Shown piece by piece: positions 10,068 through 18,735 of a stretch of DNA of 64,000 nt. The stretch is from Psychrobacter sp. Ps6 (GTDB lineage: Bacteria; Pseudomonadota; Gammaproteobacteria; Pseudomonadales; Moraxellaceae). Both the position numbers and the translations under genes were made by a program. Under the pieces are notes generated by a model, which made no database searches, was not told where the DNA came from, and saw only the letters and a program-made list of their open reading frames with translations. The stretch spans positions 62,001 through 126,000 of the forward strand of contig NZ_JADQAI010000004.1 of NCBI RefSeq assembly GCF_022129235.1, read 5' to 3'. How positions within the stretch are numbered: the stretch's first letter is position 1; each line of letters begins with the position of its first letter.

Positions 10068-10312
10068 CGTGATGACTCATCTATTAGGTGACAAACTCGA
10101 TATGTAGAATAGACATGCTAAAAGCGATATATAGCAAAATTTTATGAGGTAGTTGACTAAACGGGCGATGATACTGGTGTTAGTCACTATAAAAGAACGA
10201 GCTGTTGTGATAAAGATTTTATCATGTTTGTTTAATGATTATATCTTCTAAATTAATTGATGTTTCGTCACGGATGACGAGCAGACTTGTATTAACAATA
10301 GGTAGTAAATTT

Positions 10313-11041
10313 ATGAAACAAGCTTTATTAATTTTGTCAGTATTGGGAATGGGTATCGCACAGACGAGCGGTGCTGCTGAAACAACCTTTCAACCAAATA
10401 ATACCTTGAGTCATACCATCACAAATATTTCTACTTCTGCGAACTATGGTTCTAGTCGCAACATCTACAGCACTAACAGTGGTGCTCATGTATATAGCAA
10501 CGATGAGATCAGTCAAGCCATTGACAACCTAAGCGCTCATGCTAAGCAAAAAGAATATCAGCTTGCGTCACTCACTAGCCGTTTATCATACGAGCAGCGT
10601 CAACAGCAAGCAAGCCGTGTACCTGACCGCAATTCTGCTCCTGCTATCGCAGCGGCAAACGCATCACGAGTCGCACTATCTAGAAGTTCTGGCTACTGTG
10701 CCCGCTATGTACGTAAAGCGCTACAGTCAGCAGGTTACGAATTTACGCCTAATCCTTCAGCTTATCAATATGCCTCTCGTGGCACACTAGCCCAAGCAGG
10801 CTTTACCAAAATCAGTAACGATATGGAACCTCAAGTTGGTGACGTCGTTGTCTATAACCGCACATCAAGCCGTCCACATGGTCATATCCAGATTTTTGAT
10901 GGCAATGACTGGGTATCTGATTTCCGTCAAAACAGCATTAGCCCATATAGCGGTAACTACAGCTATACGACATGGCGTGACTCGCGGTATGTTGATGATG
11001 CATCAGACCGTGGTATCTACCTTGCGATGGCTGACAATTAA
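10313..11041 (+). CDS. Secreted CHAP-domain peptidoglycan hydrolase
   Basis: 242 aa from the ATG at 10313, which gives a clear signal peptide (MKQALLILSVLGMGIAQTSG, cleavage after AQTSGAA). The ORF can be extended to 10235 but that would bury the signal sequence. The middle is Ser/Asn/Gln-rich. The last ~115 residues contain the Cys motif SGYCARYVRKAL and the His motif RPHGHIQIFDG, the catalytic pair of CHAP/NlpC-P60 amidases or endopeptidases. It probably acts on periplasmic peptidoglycan. The precise bond cleaved cannot be told. AGGTAG precedes the start. Confidence 0.8.
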   Translation: MKQALLILSVLGMGIAQTSGAAETTFQPNNTLSHTITNISTSANYGSSRNIYSTNSGAHVYSNDEISQAIDNLSAHAKQKEYQLASLTSRLSYEQRQQQASRVPDRNSAPAIAAANASRVALSRSSGYCARYVRKALQSAGYEFTPNPSAYQYASRGTLAQAGFTKISNDMEPQVGDVVVYNRTSSRPHGHIQIFDGNDWVSDFRQNSISPYSGNYSYTTWRDSRYVDDASDRGIYLAMADN

Positions 11042-11074
11042 TTGTCAGTTAAATGAATTAAAAGTTTTCTCCAA

Positions 11075-11113
11075 ACTCAGTAATGCTCTTTATGACATTG
11101 CTGGGTTTTTTTT
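11075..11113 (+). terminator. Intrinsic terminator after the CHAP gene
   Basis: CTCAGTAATG pairs with CATTGCTGGG (two G-U pairs) across a ten-base loop, followed by eight T residues. Confidence 0.7.
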
Positions 11114-11174
11114 GCTTTAAATAATGATATCTAAGAATAGCCATATCTAAATAAGCGCAGCTCGTAGAAGGAAA

Positions 11175-11900
11175 TCAAAGCACAAATTTTGGCCAATAGT
11201 CGCGATTATGAAAATCAGGCGGGGAGGCATGCTGAGGGGCAAAATATAAACTAGTCTCACCGAGCTGTAAAATAACACAAGGATGTATCTGCTCAATAAT
11301 CGTATTTGCAATGGCGTATTTTTGATTAGGAAATTCGACTAGAGGAATGTTAAAGCCTCGCTCATAGTAATGAAGCGAATACGCCTCCGGTGATTTATCA
11401 AATAACGCTTTCTGTATTATGTCCTGTGTATTTATATTATCCGTCCACTCAATAGAAGCACGTGTATGTCCATCAGCCTCGTATAAAGGTGTTGGTGGTA
11501 ATGTGGCAGGTTTACGATAGCTTTTAAACTTATAGAGTGCATAGCGGCCATCAGGGTTGGTATTAATCTCAATGTAAGATTCAGCGTCTTGAATCTCAGT
11601 AATGTCTTTATCACTTGAAGTGTCACCAGCGATAAAGCATTCAAGGCAAGTTTCTTCCCATAGATAGTCAGCAAATCTTACTTGGGTTTGCTGCCAAGTC
11701 GGCCAAACCAATTGATTGGCTAATATTTGACTGGGTAAAGCGATTTGATAGGTCAACTGTAATTGCAGTGCTGGCTGTCGAACGATCTTAGCGTTCACCT
11801 TGACGCAAATACGCTGTAACTCTTCTACTGTCACATCCAGTTGCTGTGCGTCACTTTCCAGCGTCTCGGTGGCGATAACAAGATTAAAAAATTGGTTCAT
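11175..11900 (-). CDS. DOMON-like domain protein
   Basis: 241 aa soluble protein without signal peptide or membrane segment. The pattern LTYQIALPSQ, a LW/CLECFIA segment, YIEINTNPDGRYALYKF and a C-terminal PDFHNRDYWPKFVL resembles the DOMON-like proteins often found in proteobacterial genomes. That family folds as a carbohydrate-binding-like beta sandwich of unknown ligand. The conserved E-CLECF and NPDGRYALY residues support it. It stands alone between a terminator and a MITE-like repeat. Molecular role unknown. Confidence 0.65.
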   Translation of the reverse strand: MNQFFNLVIATETLESDAQQLDVTVEELQRICVKVNAKIVRQPALQLQLTYQIALPSQILANQLVWPTWQQTQVRFADYLWEETCLECFIAGDTSSDKDITEIQDAESYIEINTNPDGRYALYKFKSYRKPATLPPTPLYEADGHTRASIEWTDNINTQDIIQKALFDKSPEAYSLHYYERGFNIPLVEFPNQKYAIANTIIEQIHPCVILQLGETSLYFAPQHASPPDFHNRDYWPKFVL

Positions 11901-11959
11901 TGTTTAACAAACTCTGTAGTACTTTTAAAAAGTAATGGAAAATGATTCAACCGACTAAA

Positions 11960-12017
11960 TAGGGCGTATCCCTAATTCAAACGTTTATCACCATTTTTAA
12001 AATAGGGACACGCCCTA
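11960..12017. mobile_element. Short MITE-like element, internal-deletion copy
   Basis: A 58-base element bounded by 15-base inverted ends TAGGGCGTATCCCTA and TAGGGACACGCCCTA (one mismatch). Its ends and adjacent bases (AATTCAAACGTTTATCAC and ATTTTTAAAATAGGGA) match the 174-base copy at 59693-59866. TA at both outer ends is compatible with a TA target duplication. No coding capacity. Confidence 0.75.
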
Positions 12018-12060
12018 GGCTGATACGACAAACTAAGTAAATCCAAAACCAGCAGACAAC

Positions 12061-12096
12061 ATAAAAGCCGCGAGCAAGATGCATCGCGGCTTTTAT
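12061..12096 (-). terminator. Intrinsic terminator for yhbY
   Basis: Perfect 13-bp stem ATAAAAGCCGCGA / TCGCGGCTTTTAT with a ten-base loop. On the minus strand the stem ends in a short T run. It lies 65 bases downstream of the yhbY stop. Confidence 0.85.
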
Positions 12097-12160
12097 AATT
12101 ACCGTCATTATTTAAGCTGATGCGGCGTACTGTTACTCAAACAAAGCCTGTCATGACATA

Positions 12161-12472
12161 TTACTGCGCGTGACGTGCTAGGTTAGACAGTTTAGGGTTG
12201 GCATTTGGGTTTTGACGTAGCAATAATGCCATACGTCCAATAGAATGAACCAAAGACGCATTAGCCGCTTTAGCAAGTTCAGCGCCAACGATGTCGCGCT
12301 CTTCTTTTGTGCCAGCAGGCAGTTTTACTTTGATAAGCTCATGATCTGTTAGCGCGCGATCAATCTCTTCGGTAATGGTTGGGGTAATACCCTTGTTGCC
12401 GATCATAACGATAGGCTTTAGCTCGTGACCGATGCCTTTTAGACGTTTGATGGTAGCGTTATCGAGTTGCAT
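12161..12472 (-). CDS. yhbY: Ribosome assembly RNA-binding protein YhbY
   Basis: CRM-domain protein that associates with pre-50S ribosomes. The 103 aa from MQLDNATIKRLKGIGHEL carry the CRM signature GNKGITPTITEEIDRAL and LIKVKLPAGTKEERD, covering the whole single-domain family. The start at 12472 is chosen because the 14 residues encoded upstream have no family counterpart. It is divergent from rlmE, as yhbY is from rlmE-ftsH in Escherichia coli. Confidence 0.93.
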   Translation of the reverse strand: MQLDNATIKRLKGIGHELKPIVMIGNKGITPTITEEIDRALTDHELIKVKLPAGTKEERDIVGAELAKAANASLVHSIGRMALLLRQNPNANPKLSNLARHAQ

Positions 12473-12806
12473 AGAATTCCTAGGTGTTGGTAAAAATAAA
12501 AATGGTACTGTCAAAAACAGTTAGTGATCATTATAGATAATCTGTGACCATCTTGCATGAGATCAGCAGGATTTTGCACGATTTTACGTGACGAAAATGT
12601 TAAACTGAATGTTTGGTACATTATAAACGCTACTGCCTTATAAAACAGTTATTTAACCAATAGAATTTGGTCAGTTTGCGACCAACCATGAATAAAAAAT
12701 TTGATTAACACCGTATTTAGAATAATCCGCAACGGATTAGTATCAGTTTGTAAGTGATAGCGCAATTAAAGCAGCTAGATTTAGTCAAGCAATAGGAGCA
12801 GGTATT
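12473..12806. other. Divergent yhbY / rlmE intergenic region
   Basis: 334 bases carrying the divergent promoters of yhbY and rlmE. AT-rich. I see no terminator, RNA gene or clear operator in it. Confidence 0.6.
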
Positions 12807-13439
12807 TTGGCCACGCGTATCGAAAACAAAAAACTATCAAAGAGCAGCAGTGCTTGGATGAAAGAGCACATTGACGATCACTATGTACAGAAAGCTCAAA
12901 AAGATGGCTACCGTGCCCGTGCCGCCTATAAGTTATTAGAGATTAATGAAAAAACCAACCTGATTAAAAAAGGCATGACGGTTGTAGACTTGGGTAGTGC
13001 GCCTGGCAGTTGGTCTCAAGTAGCGGGACAGTTGGTTGGTGACGACGGTATCTTGATTGCCTCTGATATTCTGGCGATGGATGCTTTGCCTGACGTTACC
13101 TTTATTCAGGGTGACTTTCGTGAAGCTGAAGTGTTTGATGCCATTATGGCAGAAGTAGGCGATAGGCAAGTCGACGTGGTATTGTCTGATATGGCACCCA
13201 ATACGGCGGGAAATAGCGCTATCGATCAGCCGCGTATGATGTACTTATGCGAGCTGGCAGTGGACTTTGCTTTATCAACCTTACCCAAAGGTGGCGCACT
13301 TATTATGAAAGTGTTTCAAGGTGAAGGTACACAAGAATTACGCAAGCAGATGCAGCAGGATTTTAGTAAGATTCGTAGTATAAAGCCAGGTGCTTCGCGA
13401 CCGCGATCAAAAGAGATGTTTTGGATAGCGATTAAATAG
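12807..13439 (+). CDS. rlmE: 23S rRNA (uridine2552-2'-O)-methyltransferase RlmE
   Basis: Heat-shock methyltransferase (RrmJ/FtsJ) that modifies U2552 of 23S rRNA during late 50S assembly. The 210 aa hold the SAM motif VVDLGSAPGSWSQVA and the K-D-K-E tetrad regions RARAAYKLLEI, VLSDMAPNTAGN, GALIMKVFQGEG and a C-terminal RPRSKEMFWIA. It starts at TTG 12807 with GGAG about ten bases upstream. It precedes ftsH, the same pairing as in E. coli, but here across a 400-base gap. Confidence 0.96.
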   Translation: MATRIENKKLSKSSSAWMKEHIDDHYVQKAQKDGYRARAAYKLLEINEKTNLIKKGMTVVDLGSAPGSWSQVAGQLVGDDGILIASDILAMDALPDVTFIQGDFREAEVFDAIMAEVGDRQVDVVLSDMAPNTAGNSAIDQPRMMYLCELAVDFALSTLPKGGALIMKVFQGEGTQELRKQMQQDFSKIRSIKPGASRPRSKEMFWIAIK

Positions 13440-13839
13440 TTTTAACATCAATAAGTTGCTGCTATTGTAAGCGATATAATGAATCACCATAGACTATTAT
13501 TATCATAGGGTGAAAATCGCTACAATCGTTAACTGAATAATCATGAAAGCTGCTTGAATTATACGGGTTGGCACCACATATCATGGTATATTACCTTTGT
13601 TTTTAGCATATGTTTTAGGCAAAGTCGTCTGATAATAAGCGTTTTATAAGCTCAATGATGATAAGTTTGCACTTATATTGTATTGATTACTTGTAAAAAC
13701 AGTCTTTATGCTATTTATATATCATACAAGTCTAAGTGAAGTTTTTTTGATATTAGGAAGTTTATCGAAAATGAGTAATACGTTTATAGACGTCACGTGT
13801 TTAGTAAACACACCAATAAGTAAGGGATGGGAATAACTA
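13440..13839. other. Intergenic region upstream of ftsH
   Basis: 400 AT-rich bases between rlmE and ftsH with no ORF. Contains a sigma-32-like promoter (separate entry). No terminator for rlmE is obvious, so some read-through into ftsH is possible. Confidence 0.55.
13553..13581 (+). promoter_or_regulatory. Candidate sigma-32 (heat-shock) promoter of ftsH
   Basis: CTTGAA at 13553-13558 and CCACATAT at 13574-13581, separated by 15 bases, resemble the RpoH consensus CTTGAA...CCCCATNT (one mismatch in the -10 box). ftsH is a known RpoH target in E. coli. The predicted start site would leave a leader of about 250 bases. Confidence 0.45.
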
Positions 13840-15735
13840 GTGAGCGACATGGTAAAAAATACCTTATTGTGGCTGGTGGTAATCGGCGTTTTGGTGCTGG
13901 TGTTTAGTGGCTTTGATCAATCATCTGAGCCAGATAACCTTAACTACTCTGAGTTTGTGACCGCTGTGTCAGAAAACCAAGTAGCCAGTGTCGAAATCGA
14001 CGGCGAACAGATCACCGGCGAGAAGAAAAATGGCTCATCTTTTGAGACCATTAGACCAGCTGTGACAGATGACCAGTTGATGCCAATGCTACGTGAGAAC
14101 CAAGTCGAAGTCCAAGGGACCGCACCAAAGCGCCAAAGCGTATTGATGCAACTACTGATAGCCAGTTTCCCAATTTTACTGATTATTGGTCTGTTTTTAT
14201 TCTTTATGCGTAATATGCAAGGCGGCGCTGGCGGTAAAGGCGGCGGCCCAATGAGCTTTGGTAAGTCAAAAGCGAAGATGTTGACGGAAGACCAAATCAA
14301 GGTAAATTTTGAAGATGTGGCTGGTTGTGAAGAAGCCAAAGAAGAAGTCGTTGAAGTGGTCGATTTCTTACGTGATCCGGATAAATTTACCAAACTTGGT
14401 GCAACGATTCCTCGTGGTATCTTAATGGTGGGTCCACCGGGTACGGGTAAGACATTGCTAGCAAGAGCCATTGCTGGTGAAGCTAAAGTACCATTCTTCT
14501 CAATCTCAGGTTCTGACTTTGTTGAGATGTTCGTTGGTGTAGGTGCATCACGTGTACGCGATATGTTCGAGCAGGCGAAAAAGAGCGCGCCTTGTATTAT
14601 CTTTATCGATGAGATTGATGCGGTCGGGCGTCATCGTGGCTCTGGTATGGGCGGCGGTAATGATGAGCGTGAGCAAACGTTGAACCAGTTATTGGTTGAG
14701 ATGGATGGCTTTGAGGGCAATGAAGGGGTAATCGTCATTGCAGCGACCAACCGCGCTGACGTATTAGATAAAGCGCTATTGCGTCCAGGTCGTTTTGACC
14801 GTCAGGTACAAGTAGGCTTGCCAGACATCAAAGGCCGTGAGCAGATTTTAAAAGTGCATTTAAGAAAACTGCCAAACACTATCAGTGTCGATGCAGGTTC
14901 TCTTGCTCGTGGTACGCCAGGATTTAGTGGTGCGCAATTAGCAAACCTTGTTAATGAAGCGGCATTATTTGCGGCGCGTCGCAACAAAACCAGCGTCGAT
15001 ATGAATGACTTTGAAGATGCCAAAGATAAGCTATACATGGGTCCTGAGCGTAAATCGATGGTGATACGCGAAGAAGAGCGCCGTGCGACTGCGTATCATG
15101 AAGCAGGCCATGCGCTAGTAGCTGAGCTACTGCCAGGTACTGATCCTGTGCATAAGGTCACTATTATGCCTCGTGGTTTTGCGCTTGGTGTTACTTGGCA
15201 GTTGCCTGAGCACGATCAAACCAGCATGTACAAATCTAAGATGTTAAGCGACATTGCGATTTTGTTCGGTGGTCGTATCGCTGAGGAAGTCTTTATCAAT
15301 CAGATGTCAACGGGTGCTTCAAACGACTTTGAACGTGCAACCAAAATGGCACGCGCAATGGTCACGAAGTACGGTATGTCTGATGCACTAGGTGTCATGG
15401 TGTATGAAGATGATGACAGCTCGCAAGGATACTTTGGCGGCGGTGGTCGTACGATTTCAGAAGCCACGCAGCAAAAGGTCGATGAAGAAGTGCGCCGTAT
15501 GCTAGAAGAGCAGTACGATATCGCTCGCGAATTGATTGAAGCCAATCAAGATAAAATGCATGCAATGGTCGAAGCGCTCATGAACTGGGAAACCATTGAT
15601 CGTGACCAATTGCAAGATATTCTAGCAGGTGAAGAACCGCGTCCACCAAGAGTCTATCAGCATAACGAAGTTAACTTGTCAAAAAACGACATTAAAACGA
15701 CTACTTCTACACCGCCACCATTACCAGCGATGTAG
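13840..15735 (+). CDS. ftsH: ATP-dependent zinc metalloprotease FtsH
   Basis: Membrane-anchored AAA+ protease that degrades LpxC, RpoH and misfolded membrane proteins in its well-studied relatives. It has two N-terminal membrane segments (about residues 6-24 and 104-124), Walker [14 protein letters not shown], Walker [13 protein letters not shown], the SRH region [21 protein letters not shown], and the zinc site HEAGH. Length 631 aa is normal. The GTG at 13840 reads MSDMVKN, and an ATG three codons on is an alternative. The substrate gene lpxC lies 5 kb upstream. Confidence 0.97.
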   Translation: MSDMVKNTLLWLVVIGVLVLVFSGFDQSSEPDNLNYSEFVTAVSENQVASVEIDGEQITGEKKNGSSFETIRPAVTDDQLMPMLRENQVEVQGTAPKRQSVLMQLLIASFPILLIIGLFLFFMRNMQGGAGGKGGGPMSFGKSKAKMLTEDQIKVNFEDVAGCEEAKEEVVEVVDFLRDPDKFTKLGATIPRGILMVGPPGTGKTLLARAIAGEAKVPFFSISGSDFVEMFVGVGASRVRDMFEQAKKSAPCIIFIDEIDAVGRHRGSGMGGGNDEREQTLNQLLVEMDGFEGNEGVIVIAATNRADVLDKALLRPGRFDRQVQVGLPDIKGREQILKVHLRKLPNTISVDAGSLARGTPGFSGAQLANLVNEAALFAARRNKTSVDMNDFEDAKDKLYMGPERKSMVIREEERRATAYHEAGHALVAELLPGTDPVHKVTIMPRGFALGVTWQLPEHDQTSMYKSKMLSDIAILFGGRIAEEVFINQMSTGASNDFERATKMARAMVTKYGMSDALGVMVYEDDDSSQGYFGGGGRTISEATQQKVDEEVRRMLEEQYDIARELIEANQDKMHAMVEALMNWETIDRDQLQDILAGEEPRPPRVYQHNEVNLSKNDIKTTTSTPPPLPAM

Positions 15736-15758
15736 TACATATCTGATTTGTATTTGAT

Positions 15759-15788
15759 AAAAAGCCCTTTATGAGAAAGGGCTTTTTT
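15759..15788 (+). terminator. Intrinsic terminator after ftsH
   Basis: AAAAAGCCCTTT and AAAGGGCTTTTTT form a tight hairpin with a five-base loop and T tail, 24 bases after the stop. Confidence 0.92.
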
Positions 15789-15899
15789 ATTGCTTTCATT
15801 TTATGAAGGGCTTAGGACGTCATAAGATTTACTGGTATCATAAGCACAGATAACGAACCCTCGAGCTATTTTATACAATTTATTTATGATGGATCGGTC

Positions 15900-16820
15900 A
15901 TGTCATTATTTCAGCCTTTACCCAACTACAAGATATCAAGCCGTAATAAAACCTTGAATTTGTCTGAGCCGCATATCATGGGTATCTTGAATGTAACGCC
16001 AGATTCATTCTCAGATGGTGGGCAGTTCAATGCGGTAGAAAGTGCCGTTGCTCATTGTCAGAGAATGATGGATAACGGTGCTACTATTATTGATATTGGT
16101 GGCGAATCTACTCGTCCCAATGCAGATGCTGTAGCGACTGCTGAGGAGCTACAACGGGTTGTGCCAGTAGTACAAGCTATACGCCAGCATTGTGGAGACG
16201 GTATTTGGTTGTCTATTGATACCAGCAATCCAGAGGTCATGCAGGCAGCGTTTGATGCTGGTGCTGATATTTGGAACGATGTCAGAGCACTAAAACGTAC
16301 TGGCGCTGCAGAACTGGCCGCTAGCCTCGATATTCCTGTCATGCTGATGCATATGCGCGGTGAGCCAACGACGATGAACAATCTGGCACAGTATGACGAT
16401 GTGATTGATGAAGTGAGCACAGAACTGACCGCACGTATCGAAGAGGTAATGCGCCTTGGGGTTAAGCAGGAAAATATTATTATTGATCCAGGTTTTGGTT
16501 TTGCCAAAAACTATGAGCATCATTGTGCTTTATTAAGTCAGTTGGATAGCTTACGGGCATTGGGTTTACCAATGATGTTTGGTATTTCACGTAAGCGCTT
16601 TTTGGCAGAGGTATTGACCAATAGCGGTCTCAAAGTATTGCAAACCACTCAAGCGACAGAACGAGATGCAGTAGGGACTGCTGCTGGGATATTTGCGCTA
16701 CAACAAGGTGCAAGCATCATCCGCACGCATAATGTAGGGATGATGCAGCAAGCAGTGGCCTTATGGAGTCAATTAGCGACGTACCATCATGAGCATCGTA
16801 TTATTAGTACAAATGCTTGA
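15900..16820 (+). CDS. folP: Dihydropteroate synthase
   Basis: Condenses 6-hydroxymethyl-dihydropterin pyrophosphate with p-aminobenzoate in folate synthesis and is the sulfonamide target. The 306 aa TIM-barrel carries MGILNVTPDSFSDGG, IDIGGESTRP, VSTELTARIEE, IIDPGFGFAKN, GISRKRFL and the C-terminal IIRTHNVGM. It follows ftsH, as folP follows ftsH in E. coli, but a terminator separates them. glmM is not next to it. Confidence 0.96.
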   Translation: MSLFQPLPNYKISSRNKTLNLSEPHIMGILNVTPDSFSDGGQFNAVESAVAHCQRMMDNGATIIDIGGESTRPNADAVATAEELQRVVPVVQAIRQHCGDGIWLSIDTSNPEVMQAAFDAGADIWNDVRALKRTGAAELAASLDIPVMLMHMRGEPTTMNNLAQYDDVIDEVSTELTARIEEVMRLGVKQENIIIDPGFGFAKNYEHHCALLSQLDSLRALGLPMMFGISRKRFLAEVLTNSGLKVLQTTQATERDAVGTAAGIFALQQGASIIRTHNVGMMQQAVALWSQLATYHHEHRIISTNA

Positions 16821-16925
16821 TAAAGATGCATCACGATAAGCATATAAATGCAATATTTACAATCCAGTTCTCCACCATGATTGAATATCACATCAAAAAC
16901 TATTGAAATAAAAGAGAGTATCTCT

Positions 16926-17207
16926 ATGACCAGTATCACTCAGCCAGAACCGACCAATGAGCAGCGCCGTATTATTTATCAAGCTCGTCGCGGCTTAAAA
17001 GAGTTAGATTTTTATATCGATCCTTATGTCAAAGAGCTATATCTGACAGCAGATTCTGCTGAGCAAGAAACCTTTGCCCAAATGCTCACCCATGAAGACC
17101 CTGATCTATTAGATTATTTTACCAATCAGAATCGTCCAGAAGAAGATGACATATGGGCGCTAGTCAATAAGATAAAAACATGGCGTCATACCAAAGACTT
17201 GGTATAG
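16926..17207 (+). CDS. sdhE: FAD assembly factor SdhE
   Basis: Small (93 aa) protein that promotes covalent flavinylation of succinate dehydrogenase. It matches the family: an RRIIYQARRGLKELDFYIDP helix pair with the RRGxxExD-like signature, then FAQMLTHEDPDLLDYF and a Trp near the C-terminus (DDIWALVNKI). The ATG at 16926 follows AAAGAGAG. The ORF can be opened upstream but without homology. It lies 28 bases before a small membrane gene, matching the E. coli sdhE-ygfX arrangement. Confidence 0.88.
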   Translation: MTSITQPEPTNEQRRIIYQARRGLKELDFYIDPYVKELYLTADSAEQETFAQMLTHEDPDLLDYFTNQNRPEEDDIWALVNKIKTWRHTKDLV

Positions 17208-17235
17208 ATGCTGTGCAATTGATTGGCATATATAG

Positions 17236-17685
17236 ATGACATTAGTAACGTCTCTACGCATTGATACAGCTATCCAGCCTGCCAGTTACTTACGTTGGCT
17301 GCTGTATGTTAGCTTGGCCGCCATCATGATTGTGTTGGCATGGCTGGCCTCTTTAGCGTTTTGGCAGTACCTAATTATCTTTATAGTGTCAGCAGCGGTT
17401 GCAAGTTATCTAGCCATATCTCGACCAACCATACTGCATCTTAGCCAACCACCCCTTGGTCAGCGTATGGATAAACAATGGCAGTTGTTGATGCGAACAG
17501 GCCGCGGCGATGAGCTATGGCAAGCGCATTTAATCTCTGTCAACCGCTATCAATTGGCAATGGTTTTTGAGTTCAGTATCGTTGAGCCTTATCAGCGATC
17601 TTTATCAATGACTATATTTCGCGATCAAGTAAGCCTTGAGCAATGGCGAGAGCTTAGTATTTTAGCCAATATCAATAAAGGTTAA
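17236..17685 (+). CDS. Small inner-membrane protein, possibly CptA/YgfX-like
   Basis: 149 aa with a polar start, two closely spaced hydrophobic helices (about residues 22-41 and 44-62) and a soluble Trp/Gln-rich tail (WQLLMRTGRGDELWQAHL, MTIFRDQVSLEQWREL). This topology, and its place 28 bases after sdhE, fit the YgfX/CptA family, which is encoded beside sdhE in enterobacteria. Sequence identity to that family is not obvious by eye, so the family call is inference from topology and neighbour. Confidence 0.55.
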   Translation: MTLVTSLRIDTAIQPASYLRWLLYVSLAAIMIVLAWLASLAFWQYLIIFIVSAAVASYLAISRPTILHLSQPPLGQRMDKQWQLLMRTGRGDELWQAHLISVNRYQLAMVFEFSIVEPYQRSLSMTIFRDQVSLEQWRELSILANINKG

Positions 17686-17931
17686 ATTTGCTAATTAGTC
17701 TTCATATCTTTATTCAGTTTTTCTCTCTTTTTTATGAGCTTACGATTACCTACATGCCATAACAAAACAACTATCTCGATGCTCAAAGAGTTTTGTTATA
17801 TTAAAAGTCAATAACAAAGCACATAAACCGACTGTCTTATTTTTCAAATTTATACAAGCGAAAAGCAAGTATTTATAAGATTAGGCAGTAGGTTTTTATG
17901 ATAAATAATATGACAAAAAGAGGAATAGAGT

Positions 17932-18645
17932 ATGAGCTTATTAGGGAATTTGGTCAGCCAAGTCGCACGTAGCGCAATGAATCCAGACGATGCTCAGCGC
18001 AACCCAGTCAACCAACGCACCGACCCACGTCGTACTGGCGGCTTGGGCGATATATTAGGCAGCGTATTGGGCAGCGGTAGTCAAGGAGGTGGCTATAATC
18101 CGCAGCAATACGATCGTAAGCCAGATAATGGCTTCGGGCTAGACGATATCATTGGTGGTTTGGCTGGTGGCAATCAGCGTGGTAGCGTCAGCTCAGGCGC
18201 TGGTGGACTGGGAGATATCTTAGGTAGTGTGTTGGGCGGTCAGCGTAACAGTAGTGGCTTTGGCGGCAAAGGGATGCTTATCGCTGTCCTTATGCCAATG
18301 GTGCTGAGCTGGATCAAGCGTAATGGCGGTATAGGCGGTGCATTATCAAAAGTTACTGGCATGGGTCATGCTGAACAAGCACGCTCTTGGATGAGCACGA
18401 ATGAGGTCAATGACAACTTGGACCCGAATGAAATAAACCAGCTGTTTGACGAAAACGAAATCCAGCAAGTAGCAGCGCGCACGGGTGCAAACGAAGCAGA
18501 AGTACGTCAAGGTTTGGCTGAATTACTGCCTGAGGTGATGAACCAGCTCACGCCTAATGGCAATCTAGATAATGAGGCTGAAGCCAACGAAGAGATTGAT
18601 CAAATTATCAGTCAGCTATCTAATCGTCTCGGTACTTTAAAGTAA
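17932..18645 (+). CDS. YidB-like (DUF937) protein
   Basis: 237 aa. The N-terminal half is Gly/Ser/Asn-rich with three repeats of the motif GLGDILGSVLG / GLDDIIGGLAG. Then comes a hydrophobic stretch (GMLIAVLMPMVLSWIKRNGG) and a C-terminal domain with SWMSTNEVNDNLDPNEINQL and a helical ARTGANEAEVRQGLAELLP. This fits the YidB/DUF937 family, whose function is unknown. It has AAGAGGAATAG before the ATG and its own terminator, so it is probably monocistronic. Confidence 0.75.
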   Translation: MSLLGNLVSQVARSAMNPDDAQRNPVNQRTDPRRTGGLGDILGSVLGSGSQGGGYNPQQYDRKPDNGFGLDDIIGGLAGGNQRGSVSSGAGGLGDILGSVLGGQRNSSGFGGKGMLIAVLMPMVLSWIKRNGGIGGALSKVTGMGHAEQARSWMSTNEVNDNLDPNEINQLFDENEIQQVAARTGANEAEVRQGLAELLPEVMNQLTPNGNLDNEAEANEEIDQIISQLSNRLGTLK

Positions 18646-18680
18646 CGGATTGAATTAAAAAAGCTTAGAGTCATAAATTT

Positions 18681-18710
18681 AGAGTACGTTTGACGACGTG
18701 CTCTTTTTTA
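18681..18710 (+). terminator. Intrinsic terminator after the yidB-like gene
   Basis: AGAGTACGT pairs with ACGTGCTCT (one wobble) with a short loop and TTTTTT. It separates the gene from convergent recX. Confidence 0.8.
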
Positions 18711-18735
18711 TGTCTATTGTAATAGTATTAAGGTT

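Noticed and set aside
13568-13590. Possible sigma-54 promoter (TTGGCAC) before ftsH
   Set aside because: The required GC at -12 with ten-base spacing from GG is absent. The sigma-32 reading fits better.
13944-14471. 175-codon minus-strand ORF opposite ftsH
   Set aside because: Antisense to conserved ftsH codons, no SD, no family.
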